The notes: generated by a model from the letters alone, not told the origin. A stretch of DNA of 42,606 nucleotides from JAZRGE01 sp045644025 (GCA_045644025.1 JAZRGE010000071.1:1-42606); one strand, 5' to 3'; positions 7,411 through 17,023 are shown, counted from the stretch's first letter. Translations and numbers: made by a program.

Positions 7411-9450
7411 TTAGTTCAAAATTTCTTTTTCCGCCGTACTAAACATGCTGTCAATTGCATCTTTGAGCGGCCTGTTGGCAGCAGAAACCAGCTTAGGATC
7501 GCTTTTAAGAAGCTCAGCCGCATCCCTGCCTGCCAGTTGCATAAGTTGCATATCCGTGAGCATATCGGCTATCTTCAAATCCGGCAGACCGTGCTGACGT
7601 TTGCCAAGAAAATCTCCGGGACCTCTGGCCTTAAGATCTTCCTGAGCTATGATAAAACCATCGTTGGTCTTGCACATAATATCCGAGCGGCGCACGTTTT
7701 CTTCGTTCTGCGCATCAGAAATAAGAATGCAGGTGGATTTATGGCTTCCGCGACCAATTCTGCCTCTTAGCTGATGAAGCTGTGAAAGACCAAACCGCTC
7801 CGAATTTTCAATCACCATTATCACGGCATTGGGCACGTCTATGCCAACTTCTATAACCGTGGTAGCCACAAGCAACTGCATTTCTCCCGAAATGAACTTT
7901 TTCATCACTTCTTCTTTCTGTTTGGGAGTGAGTTTGCCGTGCATAAGCCCTGCCGAATAGCCTGCAAAATAATTGTTCACAGTCTCATCGTAAAATTCCT
8001 TGGCAGAAGCCACATCCTGGCCGTTTTCTTCCACCATCGGACACACGATATAGCCCTGCCTGCCTTCATCGAGATGCTTTTTAACATAATTATAAGCACG
8101 TTCCCTAAGGGATGTGTTCACCGCAAACGTCTCTATCGCCTGCCTACCCTTAGGAAGCTCATCTATCACAGAAATATCCAGATCACCGTAAACCACAAGA
8201 GAAAGCGTGCGAGGAATAGGTGTGGCCGACATAACAAGCAGATGAGCGCAATCTCCCTTTTTAAGGAGCTGAGCCCTTTGAGCAACGCCAAATCGGTGTT
8301 GTTCGTCTGTGATCACAAGGGCCAGGTTTTCAAATTTAACATCCTCCGTGAGGAGTGCATGGGTACCCACGATAATATCCACGCCATTTTCGGCCAACGC
8401 ATCACAGATCCTTGCGCGATCCGCTTTAGTTGTGCTGCCGATAAGAAGCTCTATTTTAAGGCCTGTGCCCTCAAACAGCTTCTTCAGGGTGTTGTAGTGC
8501 TGGGTGGCAAGAATTGTTGTGGGAGCCATCATAGCCGAAACATAGCCGCTTTTAGCCACCGAATACATAAGTGAGGCTGCCACGGCAGTCTTACCGGAGC
8601 CAACATCGCCCTGCACAAGGCGGCTCATAGCGGTTGCACCCATCATATCTTTGGCACATTCTTCAATCACTCGCTTTTGTGCACCCGTGAGGCTAAAAGG
8701 AAGCAAGGATTGATATTCCGCAGAGTGATCTCCTATTTTCTTGGCACCCAACACTCTTCGGGATGCAGACACCATTCGCATACCCGATTGCAGGACAAAA
8801 AGCTCTTCAAATATAAGGCGCTTTCTGGCATAATCCAACGCCGTGGGAGATTCGGGAAAATGAATATTCTTTAAGGCGTATCTCAATGTGCATAGATCGT
8901 TCTTAACTCTCACAGATTCCGGAATAATATCTTCATCGGGCAAAAGTTCGTTTATATTCTTAAGCAACACGCCTTCTATCATAGCCGAAGTGAGCCCTTC
9001 GGTGGCTTTATAAATTGGGCGGATCCTATTGCTTCCAACAGGCTTTATGGCAGGAGAAGACATTTCCCTGCCTGCATGACTACCGATAATCTTTCCGTAG
9101 AATAAATATTCTCTGCCTTTTTGAATTTTCTCCGCAAGATATTTATTATTGAATAGGGTTACGTTCATATAGCCCGATTCATCACCCACACGGAAATAAT
9201 AAATCACTAAATTGCGGCGGATTTTTCGCTCGCGCACCTCGGTTTCCACTCTTGCTTTAACACAACATTCCGTGTCCAGCGGAGCAAAAAATATCTCATC
9301 GGGATTGCTCCAATCTTCATAAGCACGGGGATAGAAACGCAAAAGGGCGTCGGCATCCGACACCCCAAGCTTTTCAAAAAGCTGAGCGCGTTTTTCACCA
9401 ACACCCTTAACAAATCTAATACTTTTATTTCTTAATTCACGTTCTGTCAT
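7411..9450 (-). CDS. recG: ATP-dependent DNA helicase RecG
   Basis: RecG is a branch-migrating helicase that rescues stalled forks and processes Holliday junctions. The 679-residue length is normal. The wedge/OB-fold domain occupies about residues 60-150, Walker A GDVGSGKT is at 281-288, the Walker B variant is DEQHRFG, and QLHQLRGRIGRG marks the C-terminal helicase motif VI. The ATG at 9450 lies three bases after the fakA stop, so it is translationally coupled. The order Asp23-fakA-recG matches the yloU-yloV-recG neighbourhood of other Firmicutes, without the serine dehydratase genes found between them in Bacillus subtilis. Confidence 0.96.
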   Translation of the reverse strand: MTERELRNKSIRFVKGVGEKRAQLFEKLGVSDADALLRFYPRAYEDWSNPDEIFFAPLDTECCVKARVETEVRERKIRRNLVIYYFRVGDESGYMNVTLFNNKYLAEKIQKGREYLFYGKIIGSHAGREMSSPAIKPVGSNRIRPIYKATEGLTSAMIEGVLLKNINELLPDEDIIPESVRVKNDLCTLRYALKNIHFPESPTALDYARKRLIFEELFVLQSGMRMVSASRRVLGAKKIGDHSAEYQSLLPFSLTGAQKRVIEECAKDMMGATAMSRLVQGDVGSGKTAVAASLMYSVAKSGYVSAMMAPTTILATQHYNTLKKLFEGTGLKIELLIGSTTKADRARICDALAENGVDIIVGTHALLTEDVKFENLALVITDEQHRFGVAQRAQLLKKGDCAHLLVMSATPIPRTLSLVVYGDLDISVIDELPKGRQAIETFAVNTSLRERAYNYVKKHLDEGRQGYIVCPMVEENGQDVASAKEFYDETVNNYFAGYSAGLMHGKLTPKQKEEVMKKFISGEMQLLVATTVIEVGIDVPNAVIMVIENSERFGLSQLHQLRGRIGRGSHKSTCILISDAQNEENVRRSDIMCKTNDGFIIAQEDLKARGPGDFLGKRQHGLPDLKIADMLTDMQLMQLAGRDAAELLKSDPKLVSAANRPLKDAIDSMFSTAEKEILN

Positions 9451-9453
9451 TTT

Positions 9454-11121
9454 TTATTCGACCGAAATAATGTAGTAATAAACAGGCTGACCGCCATCTA
9501 CCATAACAACCTCGATATCCGAGCCGACCTTTGCCTGAATGGCAGCCTGGGCTTCCATTGCCTGCTCCTCGGTGATATCTTCGCCATAGAACACCGTGAT
9601 AGCATAGCTTTCCTTTGTGAGAAGCGCCTTAACAAGCTTTGTGATACACTTGTTCATATCGGTTTCCACAAAATCGATCTTGCCGTTCTTAATAGCAAGC
9701 AGATCGCCCATCTTTATTTTGTGGCCATCATATTCGGAATCACGGGCTGCAAAGGTGATCTGGCCGCTGCCAACAGCTTCGTATGCTGCACGCATAGCAA
9801 TCACATTAGCCTCTGTATCGGTTTCTGGATCGAAGGCAAGCATAGAGGAAACACCCATGGGGATTGTTCTGGTGTGGAGCACTTCAACCTTGCGTGTTGC
9901 AAGGGGGATCGCCTGCTCGGCAGCCATAATAATATTCTTATTGTTGGGAAGCACAAAGACAGTCTCTGCAGGAGTAGATTCAATGGCTCTGAGAATATCG
10001 TCTGTGCTGGGATTCATAGTCTGTCCGCCGCTTACAACAACATCGGCACCCAGATCCTTAAAGAGGCTCTCCAGACCGGCACCTGCAGAAACCACCACGA
10101 AACCATAAGGCTTCTCGGGGGCAACAGGTGTGTAGGACTTGCCAGAGATGGGATTCTTCTTTTCCTGCGGAAGCTTGGAATTATGTTTTGCACGCTCGTT
10201 CTGATCGCGCATATTTTCAACCTTCATATTGATAAGCTGACCGAATTCCAATCCTTTTTCAAAAGCATTGCCGGGATGATCGGTGTGAACGTGCACCTTG
10301 ATGATCTCTTCATCATCAACCACAACAACGCAATCACCGATGCTTTCAAGATATGCACGGAGATTAACTGCATCTTCGGCATTATCGGAAGCACGGCGCA
10401 CAATAAACTCTGTGCAATAAGTAAATGTGATATCTTCCTCGGCCAAAGCAACGGCGGATTCCACAACCGCTTCGCCCTTATCTGCAGAAGCATCCTGCAC
10501 GGCAATAATCTCGCCGCCGCGGAACACCTGAAGCATACCTTCAAGAATCACACAGAAGCCTTTACCGCCCGCATCCACAACACCTGCTTTCTTAAGAGCA
10601 GGAAGCATTTCGGGAGTCTCCTCCAAAATATCGCAGGCACCCTTAAGAGCTGCCTCGGCAACCGCCAAAGCATCCTGGCCTGCATCGGCAGCAATCTGAG
10701 CCTTTTCCTGTGCCACACGAGCAACGGTGAGAATCGTGCCTTCGGTGGGCTTCATAACAGCACCGTAGGCGGCCTCCACACCAAGCTTCAACGCAGCAGC
10801 AAACTGAGCACCGTCGGCTGTTTCTATTTCCTTCATTCCCTTGGAAAGGCCACGGAAAAGCAGAGAAAGAATAACACCCGAATTTCCTCTGGCGCCGCGC
10901 AGCATAGCAGAAGCAGCAGCCTTTGTAACTTCGGCAACGGTTGCATCATCGGAAAGCCTTGATAACTCAAGGCTTGCAGCTGATGCTGTCATAGACATAT
11001 TTGTACCTGTGTCTCCATCCGGAACGGGAAACACGTTGAGTTCATCAACCTTAACGCGGTTGTTTAAGATGTTGTTTGCACCCGAGATGATAGCATCACG
11101 GTAGATTTTTCCGTTAAACAA
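9454..11121 (-). CDS. fakA: Fatty acid kinase ATP-binding subunit FakA (YloV/DAK1-like)
   Basis: FakA phosphorylates fatty acids bound to a FakB partner, giving acyl-phosphate for phospholipid synthesis. The 555-residue protein has the N-terminal DhaL kinase domain (about 1-200) with the magnesium-binding PVPDGDTGTNM (about 33-42) and RGARGNSGV further on. A linker follows, then a C-terminal DegV-like region from about residue 330 (YGFVVVSAGAG). No fakB is in the window. The start is TTG at 11121, with an AGGAG site nine to ten bases upstream and no better ATG. It sits behind the Asp23 gene, as is usual in Firmicutes. Confidence 0.92.
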   Translation of the reverse strand: MFNGKIYRDAIISGANNILNNRVKVDELNVFPVPDGDTGTNMSMTASAASLELSRLSDDATVAEVTKAAASAMLRGARGNSGVILSLLFRGLSKGMKEIETADGAQFAAALKLGVEAAYGAVMKPTEGTILTVARVAQEKAQIAADAGQDALAVAEAALKGACDILEETPEMLPALKKAGVVDAGGKGFCVILEGMLQVFRGGEIIAVQDASADKGEAVVESAVALAEEDITFTYCTEFIVRRASDNAEDAVNLRAYLESIGDCVVVVDDEEIIKVHVHTDHPGNAFEKGLEFGQLINMKVENMRDQNERAKHNSKLPQEKKNPISGKSYTPVAPEKPYGFVVVSAGAGLESLFKDLGADVVVSGGQTMNPSTDDILRAIESTPAETVFVLPNNKNIIMAAEQAIPLATRKVEVLHTRTIPMGVSSMLAFDPETDTEANVIAMRAAYEAVGSGQITFAARDSEYDGHKIKMGDLLAIKNGKIDFVETDMNKCITKLVKALLTKESYAITVFYGEDITEEQAMEAQAAIQAKVGSDIEVVMVDGGQPVYYYIISVE

Positions 11122-11154
11122 ATCGTAGCACTCCTTTGTTGCGCAGAAATAAAT

Positions 11155-11502
11155 TTACTCCTTGATGCCGTCCACCTTAACAGTCACTTTATCGACCTTA
11201 ATTCCGGTGGTTTCATTCACGGTGTATTTAATCTTATTGATAATGCTTTTTGCAATAGCGTTGATATTCATGCCGTAAACTACCACAACATGAATCTCCA
11301 CAGAAACAGAATCGTTGTTGCCATAGACCTTGATGCCGTTATCCACAGCAGAGCCTTTGGTGATAAGATTCTTAACCTTCTGCATTCCCTTGGGAACCAT
11401 TTCAACAACGCCATAGCAAGACGATACTGCCTGACCTATCAGCTTAGAAAAATATTCGTTGGAAATAACGATCTCACCGATTCTTGTCTGATAAGATACC
11501 AT
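11155..11502 (-). CDS. Asp23/Gls24 (YloU) family envelope stress protein
   Basis: This 115-residue protein belongs to the Asp23/Gls24 family, whose members are small alpha/beta proteins linked to cell-envelope homeostasis and usually encoded before fakA. The whole length is the Asp23 domain: GEIVISNEYFSKL near residues 9-21, a GVVEMV segment, and the repeated valines of the central strands. There is no membrane helix. An AGGAGG site lies about seven bases before the ATG. The function of YloU members is not settled; the pairing with FakA suggests a shared lipid-related role. Confidence 0.9.
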   Translation of the reverse strand: MVSYQTRIGEIVISNEYFSKLIGQAVSSCYGVVEMVPKGMQKVKNLITKGSAVDNGIKVYGNNDSVSVEIHVVVVYGMNINAIAKSIINKIKYTVNETTGIKVDKVTVKVDGIKE

Positions 11503-11526
11503 AAACTTTCCTCCTGTATCGTTTGA

Positions 11527-13077
11527 TCAACCCAGCTTCCAAATGCCATAATAAACGTTTGTGAGCCAGGGGTTTAATATATTATCGGGCAAATTGGCAT
11601 CATAGCCAAGCCAACCCAATCTATAACATATGGGAATAACGGGGAGCTCCGACATAAAATGGATTAGTATATCGGAGAAAAGAGCATCTCCCGAATAAAA
11701 CTCCTTGATTTTATCCTGCGTGGTGCCCGCAAAGAGCTGGCCTTCATCCTCAGCCACTCCTTGGGATTGATTCACGCCGAAAGCGGCAGAGCCGCCATGT
11801 ACCAAAAGCTGGGATACATCCATATTATTCTTAAAGCGCACTTCGCCGATATAAAGTTGAAAATCGCCGTTGCGCAGGGATTTAATATAATCATCATAGC
11901 TTTTTGGCGTGACAACAGCTTTTATGCCACATTCTTCAAGCTGGGCAGAAATAAGCTGTGCAAGAGCCATCTTGTTGCGATTTTCCTTATTCACCAGGAT
12001 ATCTAAAGATATTATTTTGCCTTTTTCATTACAATAATATCCATCCTTATCTTTTGCATTATACCCCATTGTTGCCAATTTTGCAAGCATATTATCAATA
12101 TCTGCCGTAGGAAGTATTGTTTGTATGCCTTCTGCATCGGGCCAATGCGCAGGATAAAGGCCTGCGGCAGGCTTTGCATAGTTGGTGAGTGCCGTTTCAC
12201 AAAGCTCTTCCCTATCTATAATCCCGCTTATTACCTGGCGAATATCGGAATCGATAGAATAATAATCCTCGTTTATTCCAATATAAACGAGATTAGTTGT
12301 TGCAACCCGCCTGTTTTTACCCACCATTCGCGGGATATCACCATTTGCCAAATCGGAGTAATAAACAGAGATTCTTCCGGCAGAAATATTATGCTCAAGT
12401 GCCTCACTGTCGGGAGTGTTTATAAGGGTGATATTTTTTAGCAACGTATCGGCTGTTCTATAATTCTCGTTAGCAAAAAGCGCAAATTCTTTTCGCACAT
12501 ATCGGCCTGTGCCGATTGGATCATAAAGCACGTTATCGCTGCTCTCCAGTTTATCACTTTCTGCCTTTATGATCGGAAAAGTTAAAAGATTGGCCGCATA
12601 AACATCTTTTTTAGCAAGGCGGAATTTAAGATTTAATGAATCTATCACCTCACAGGCTGTTATCGAAGACAGATCGGAGCAATAATTGCCGCCTTCTTTT
12701 TTTGCAAGATCAAAGGAATATTTAACATCGCCCGAGCTAAAGGGGCTGCCATCAGAAAATTTTACATTACTCTTTATCTTCACAAAAAGATAACCGTCAT
12801 CGTATGCAACACTTTCAGCAAGAGCGTTGATCCGATTATAGTTTCCGTCTATTCCAACCAGCGGTTCGTACAAAAGCGAAGCCAGCATACTGTTAACGTT
12901 GGTAACGCAAGTGTAAGGATTAAGATAATCGTTATCACAAAAAGCTAGAGATATTTTATATGCAGCAGAATCAGAGCCCTGGCCGAGATCACCGTTCTGC
13001 GGCATATTACTGCCACGGCACCCCCAGCAAGAAAGCAAAATTGATACTGTTAAGATCAACGCTGCTGCTTTTTTCAC
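11527..13077 (-). CDS. ABC-type peptide/nickel transporter solute-binding lipoprotein
   Basis: A 516-residue extracytoplasmic binding protein of family 5 (DppA/OppA type), anchored by lipid. The N-terminus is a short basic region and a hydrophobic core ending in the lipobox LSCWGC with the acylated cysteine at residue 20. The mature part contains YEPLVGI and FSDGSPFSSGDVKYSFD, hallmarks of the family. No permease or ATPase gene is adjacent, so this is an orphan binding protein placed between ymdB and Asp23. The GTG at 13077 was chosen over the TTG at 13092 because AGAGGG lies six bases upstream and it gives a compact signal peptide. The ligand is unknown. Confidence 0.88.
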   Translation of the reverse strand: MKKAAALILTVSILLSCWGCRGSNMPQNGDLGQGSDSAAYKISLAFCDNDYLNPYTCVTNVNSMLASLLYEPLVGIDGNYNRINALAESVAYDDGYLFVKIKSNVKFSDGSPFSSGDVKYSFDLAKKEGGNYCSDLSSITACEVIDSLNLKFRLAKKDVYAANLLTFPIIKAESDKLESSDNVLYDPIGTGRYVRKEFALFANENYRTADTLLKNITLINTPDSEALEHNISAGRISVYYSDLANGDIPRMVGKNRRVATTNLVYIGINEDYYSIDSDIRQVISGIIDREELCETALTNYAKPAAGLYPAHWPDAEGIQTILPTADIDNMLAKLATMGYNAKDKDGYYCNEKGKIISLDILVNKENRNKMALAQLISAQLEECGIKAVVTPKSYDDYIKSLRNGDFQLYIGEVRFKNNMDVSQLLVHGGSAAFGVNQSQGVAEDEGQLFAGTTQDKIKEFYSGDALFSDILIHFMSELPVIPICYRLGWLGYDANLPDNILNPWLTNVYYGIWKLG

Positions 13078-13088
13078 GTATATCCCTC

Positions 13089-13865
13089 TCAATTAAACCT
13101 TACTCTTTCCACACCAACGCATCGGCCTGTGGATTTATCGATATCAAATATACAACCGTTCACATAGGCCGTGCCTTCTGCGGCCATAAATTTATCCCTG
13201 GCATCATCTCTTAATCGGGAAATAATTATATCCTTTTGCACGCCAAGTACAGAATCCTCCACACCTGTCATACCAATATCTGTAATATATCCCGTGCCGC
13301 AGGGCATGATCTGCTCATCGGCGGTGGCAATATGGGTGTGCGTGCCAAACATTGCGGAAACCTTTCCATCAAGATAATAGCCCATGGCCTTCTTTTCAGA
13401 TGTTGCCTCAGCATGGAAATCAACAACCACTATCTTTAATCCCAATGCTTTTGCTTCTTCTAAAAGTCTATCTGCAGCAAGGAACGGATTAGAAACGCCA
13501 TCGGCATACACAGCGCCCATTAAGTTGATCACTCCAACCATAGTGTGGCCGAAATCAACCACAGCAAAGCCGCTTCCGGGAGCATCGTCTATAAGATTAT
13601 CCGGGCGGAGAATTGTGCTGCTGCCCTCAAGCAGATCGGCTATCTCTCCTCTTCGCAACGAATGATTGCCACCGGTGATTATATCCACTCCGCAATTAAG
13701 CAGATGACGGGCCGAGGCAGGAGTTATCCCGTTGCCCACGGCCGAATTTTCACCGTTGCAGATAACCATATCAATATTTTTTTGTTTTTTGAATGCAGGC
13801 AGTGCTTTTTGCAGCACGTTGCAGCCCGCTTCACCAAAAACATCACCTATGCAGAGTATGTTCAT
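13089..13865 (-). CDS. ymdB: YmdB-family metallophosphoesterase
   Basis: YmdB proteins are dinuclear metal phosphodiesterases; the B. subtilis member hydrolyses 2',3'-cyclic nucleotides and affects the choice between motility and biofilm. The 258-residue protein shows the metal ligands in order: GD at residues 7-8, NGEN (37-40), GGNH (65-68), FHAE and GTHTH towards the C-terminus. The ATG at 13865 gives the standard start MNILCIGD; an in-frame ATG nine bases upstream is possible, and ribosome-binding signals are weak for both. It is 18 bases behind the DUF2344 gene. In other Firmicutes ymdB often lies near rny, which is not seen here. Confidence 0.92.
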   Translation of the reverse strand: MNILCIGDVFGEAGCNVLQKALPAFKKQKNIDMVICNGENSAVGNGITPASARHLLNCGVDIITGGNHSLRRGEIADLLEGSSTILRPDNLIDDAPGSGFAVVDFGHTMVGVINLMGAVYADGVSNPFLAADRLLEEAKALGLKIVVVDFHAEATSEKKAMGYYLDGKVSAMFGTHTHIATADEQIMPCGTGYITDIGMTGVEDSVLGVQKDIIISRLRDDARDKFMAAEGTAYVNGCIFDIDKSTGRCVGVERVRFN

Positions 13866-13883
13866 AGGAAACATCCAATCTAA

Positions 13884-14531
13884 TTATTTGTATTCTTCTT
13901 CACCGCAGAAAAGCTGTTCTCTTATTATATCATAACAGGGCATTTCCAGCATTGTGTCGCTAAAAGCAGCTATAAGCAGAGCAGGATTGATATTCTCGGT
14001 GGTGCCCGATGGCAGAGCAACGGAAAGAGTGCAATTGCCATCGGCTTCAGCAATATCCTTTGCCAATATTTTTTCTGCCAGATTTATCTGAGTTATTTTG
14101 CCTTTTTTGCCCGTCTTTTCCACAATTATGTTTTCTCTGCCGAGAAAAGCGGCAAGCTTTGTGCAAAACTTCTCATCCGCATCATAGAAAACAATTTTAT
14201 AAACCGCTTTTGTGATATCCGTAGGCTTGTTCACAGCAGGAGCAATTCTCGTGATCTCAATACCATTGGGCAATACTTCATTAAAGCGTGCCACCAGGGA
14301 GTTCAAATCGCATTCCTCCACTAAGCGAATATCAAAGGATTCGCAATAGCTTTCGTGGCCTAAGGATAAAGGCATAGAAAAGGTCATATAAGGATGGGGA
14401 TTAAATCCCTCAGTATACCAAACGGGAACGCCGGCCTTTTTAATAGCACGGGTCATAAGTCTGTTCATATCCAGATGGGAAATAAATTTCATATTGCCCG
14501 TCTTTTTATAAAAAACTCTTATCTCGTTCAT
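13884..14531 (-). CDS. TIGR03936-family radical-SAM-linked protein (DUF2344)
   Basis: A 215-residue protein of DUF2344, named for its constant association, adjacent or fused, with the TIGR03960 radical SAM protein. The N-terminus has the family signature YKKTGNMKFISHLDMNRLM and the following EGFNPHPYMTFSMPLSLG. The molecular function is not known; a role in RNA or ribosome modification has been guessed from context in other genomes. The ATG at 14531 overlaps the upstream stop as ATGA, and a longer frame from 14570 only reads into the previous gene. Translation is almost certainly coupled to that gene. Confidence 0.93.
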   Translation of the reverse strand: MNEIRVFYKKTGNMKFISHLDMNRLMTRAIKKAGVPVWYTEGFNPHPYMTFSMPLSLGHESYCESFDIRLVEECDLNSLVARFNEVLPNGIEITRIAPAVNKPTDITKAVYKIVFYDADEKFCTKLAAFLGRENIIVEKTGKKGKITQINLAEKILAKDIAEADGNCTLSVALPSGTTENINPALLIAAFSDTMLEMPCYDIIREQLFCGEEEYK

Positions 14532-16384
14532 TGCTTTGCACCGCCCTTCTTTTCCACGCACACACCGCATTTATATGCGGCCGCACCGCAGTTGGCGCAT
14601 TTTTCGCGGCAATTGGGGGTTGTCTCAGCCTGTTTTGCAAGCATATCCTGCTTCACAAAGAAGCCCTTATCCACACCGCAGAAAATATGATCCCAGGGAA
14701 GTATTTCATCGTATTCCCTTTCCCTGTTTGCATAAAAAGCAGGGTCAATATTCAGCTCACGGAAAGCCTCAAGCCATGTTTCGAGCGAGAATTGATCATC
14801 CCATCCATCAAACTTGCAACCCTTTTTGAATGCAAGTTCAACAACGTTGCAAAGTCTTCTGTCTCCCCTGGCAAGTATGGCTTCGGCAAAGCTTGTGCTG
14901 CTATCATGAAAGCTTACAGAAACCTTCTTGGTGGTGATATGGCTCTTAAGCAGCCTTTGCCTGCGCACAATCTCTTCCCTATCAATCTGCGGAGCAAACT
15001 GGAAGGGTGTGAACGGCTTAGGCACAAAGGTGGAAACACCGATAGAAACGCTAACCGATTTTCCTTTAGGTTTGGTGGGCAGGCTGTAATACAGATCAAC
15101 AACCTTTTGAGCAAGATCGGCAATACCTTTTATATCTTCGTCTGTCTCGGTGGGAAGGCCGATCATAAAATATAGTTTCACAGACGTGTGCCCTTGCTCA
15201 AAGGCCATCCTGCAGCCCGACATTATATTTTCTTCGGTTATATTCTTGTTTATCACGTCTCTGAGCCTTTGAGTTCCTGCTTCGGGAGCAAAGGTGAGGC
15301 CGGACTTTCGCACACTCTCTGTCTTTTCCACCAATTCCTTGGGGAAATTATCTATTCTAAGCGAAGGAAGAGAAAGATTCACCATATCTTTTTCTGTCCA
15401 CTTAAGCATCTCAGTGAGCAAAGATTCAAGCTGAGTGTAGTCGCTCGTGCTGAGAGATGCCAAAGAAACTTCGTCGTAGCCGGTGTTGGCGCAAAGATCT
15501 TTTGCCTGGCGGTTAACAGTCTCATAGCTTTTTTCTCTCACGGGGCGATAAATATATCCTGCTTGGCAAAAACGGCATCCGCGGATACATCCACGGAATA
15601 TTTCTTGAGCCACCCTATCGTGAATAATCTCTATAAGAGGCACAACTTGATTATCGGGATAAAAGGACTTGTCCATATCCTTCATAATTCTCTTTTTCAC
15701 GATTTGAGGTGCGCCACAATCGGCCACAACGGATTTTATTGTATTATCATCGTTGTAGCTTATATTATAGAGTGAAGGAACGTAAACGCCTTCAATTTGC
15801 GCAGCAGCACGCAGAAAAGCATCCTTATCGCCCGAATCATGGTATTTTTTATAAAGGTCGATCACTTCCAGATCAACCTCTTCACCTTCGCCGAGGAAGA
15901 AAATATCAACAAAATCTGCAATCGGTTCGGGATTGAAAGCGCAAGGGCCGCCTGCAACAACGATCGGATATTGAAAACCCTTTCTATCGGCCGAACGCAG
16001 GGGTATGCCACCCAACTCCAGCATATTAAGCAGATTAGTATAAGACATTTCATACTGCAAGGTGAAGCCTACAAAATCGAATTTATCCAGACTATCACCG
16101 CTCTCCAAAGCATAAAGAGGGATATTATTTTCCCTCATCACCTGCTCAAAATCCACCCAGGGCGCAAAGACTCGCTCGCACCAGATGTCTTCTCTGGAAT
16201 TAAAAAGCGAATAAAGAATCTTCATTCCCAGATGAGACATTCCAACCTCATAGGTATCGGGAAAGCAGAAAGCAAATCGAACGTCAACATCATCTTTGTT
16301 TTTTATAATACTTCCGCATTCGCCACCGGTATATCTTCCCGGTTTTTGAACAGAAAGCAGAAGTTTTTCAAGTTTTTTATCCAT
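14528..16384 (-). CDS. TIGR03960-family B12-binding-domain radical SAM protein
   Basis: A 618-residue radical SAM protein with an N-terminal B12-binding-like region (about 35-200), a radical SAM core with the cluster cysteines C266, C270 and C273 (GCIRGCRFC), and a cysteine-rich tail at 595-611 (CREKCANCG, then CGVC) that probably binds metal. The reaction and substrate of this family are unknown. It is the first gene of the ten-gene minus-strand operon and overlaps DUF2344 by four bases. In many Firmicutes this pair leads into rng and rplU; here it leads into ymdB. The ATG at 16384 has an AAGGAG site upstream. Confidence 0.94.
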   Translation of the reverse strand: MDKKLEKLLLSVQKPGRYTGGECGSIIKNKDDVDVRFAFCFPDTYEVGMSHLGMKILYSLFNSREDIWCERVFAPWVDFEQVMRENNIPLYALESGDSLDKFDFVGFTLQYEMSYTNLLNMLELGGIPLRSADRKGFQYPIVVAGGPCAFNPEPIADFVDIFFLGEGEEVDLEVIDLYKKYHDSGDKDAFLRAAAQIEGVYVPSLYNISYNDDNTIKSVVADCGAPQIVKKRIMKDMDKSFYPDNQVVPLIEIIHDRVAQEIFRGCIRGCRFCQAGYIYRPVREKSYETVNRQAKDLCANTGYDEVSLASLSTSDYTQLESLLTEMLKWTEKDMVNLSLPSLRIDNFPKELVEKTESVRKSGLTFAPEAGTQRLRDVINKNITEENIMSGCRMAFEQGHTSVKLYFMIGLPTETDEDIKGIADLAQKVVDLYYSLPTKPKGKSVSVSIGVSTFVPKPFTPFQFAPQIDREEIVRRQRLLKSHITTKKVSVSFHDSSTSFAEAILARGDRRLCNVVELAFKKGCKFDGWDDQFSLETWLEAFRELNIDPAFYANREREYDEILPWDHIFCGVDKGFFVKQDMLAKQAETTPNCREKCANCGAAAYKCGVCVEKKGGAKQ

Positions 16385-16425
16385 AGATCGCCTTGCTCCT
16401 TGAAACGCACATAAATATTCAATTT

Positions 16426-16454
16426 ATTTTATCAAAAAAGGTGCTTTGTGTCAA
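16426..16454 (-). promoter_or_regulatory. Promoter of the ten-gene minus-strand operon
   Basis: TTGACA (16454-16449) and TAAAAT (16431-16426) stand 17 bases apart, 41 bases before the ATG of the radical SAM gene. The TGA inside TTGACA is at the same time the stop codon of the upstream spoIVFB-like gene. Confidence 0.75.
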
Positions 16455-17023
16455 ACCTTAAAAAGAAATGTTGCGAAAATATACACCGCAAAGGCAACAG
16501 CAGATAAATTTATGCCGTATTTTTTGAATAGCGCCATAATACCAAGTGTAAAAATCAACAAAAAAGCCAGCGTGATACCTTTTTTTATTGTTAACTTCCC
16601 TTTGAAGACCAAATTCAACACGGTGCCGCCGTCCAATCCCTCAAACGGCAGCAAATTAAGGCCACCTATACATATATTTGCCGCAACAAAATATGTTAAC
16701 TCCAAGGATAAGATTTGTTCTAATATAATTGCCGAAAACAAAGCAACACCGTTGGCCAGCACCCCTGCCAACGCCACAAAAATATCCCCGGCAAAGCTAT
16801 TATAGGAAGAATATCCCATAACAACAGCCGAGGGTAAAAGTTTCACGTTCCATATTTTTTGGCCGATCAATTTTATTGCAATAATATGGCCCAACTCATG
16901 CAGCAACAACGCCGATATCACCGGAATCGCCGTGCCGAATTTATCCACAATCAGCAAAAAAGTGATAAGCGGAAAAAACAGCGGCGATATCATCACATTT
17001 ACACCGAAAAGTTTAATTGTCAT
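16451..17023 (-). CDS. spoIVFB: SpoIVFB-like intramembrane metalloprotease (M50), no CBS domain
   Basis: Site-2-type proteases of this group cut a sporulation pro-sigma factor within the membrane. The zinc motif HELGH is at residues 42-46, and the distal ligand region NLLPFEGLDGG at 123-133 supplies the aspartate (D131). About six hydrophobic segments cover the rest. At 190 residues it ends soon after the last helices, whereas B. subtilis SpoIVFB is near 288 residues with a C-terminal CBS domain. The SpoIVFB role is inferred from this fold together with the M23 protein encoded just upstream with a four-base ATGA overlap. A general M50 protease is the alternative. Confidence 0.82.
   Translation of the reverse strand: MTIKLFGVNVMISPLFFPLITFLLIVDKFGTAIPVISALLLHELGHIIAIKLIGQKIWNVKLLPSAVVMGYSSYNSFAGDIFVALAGVLANGVALFSAIILEQILSLELTYFVAANICIGGLNLLPFEGLDGGTVLNLVFKGKLTIKKGITLAFLLIFTLGIMALFKKYGINLSAVAFAVYIFATFLFKV

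Noticed and set aside
9721..10962. A 413-codon open frame antisense to fakA
   Set aside because: Same artefact; the sense frame is a full-length FakA.
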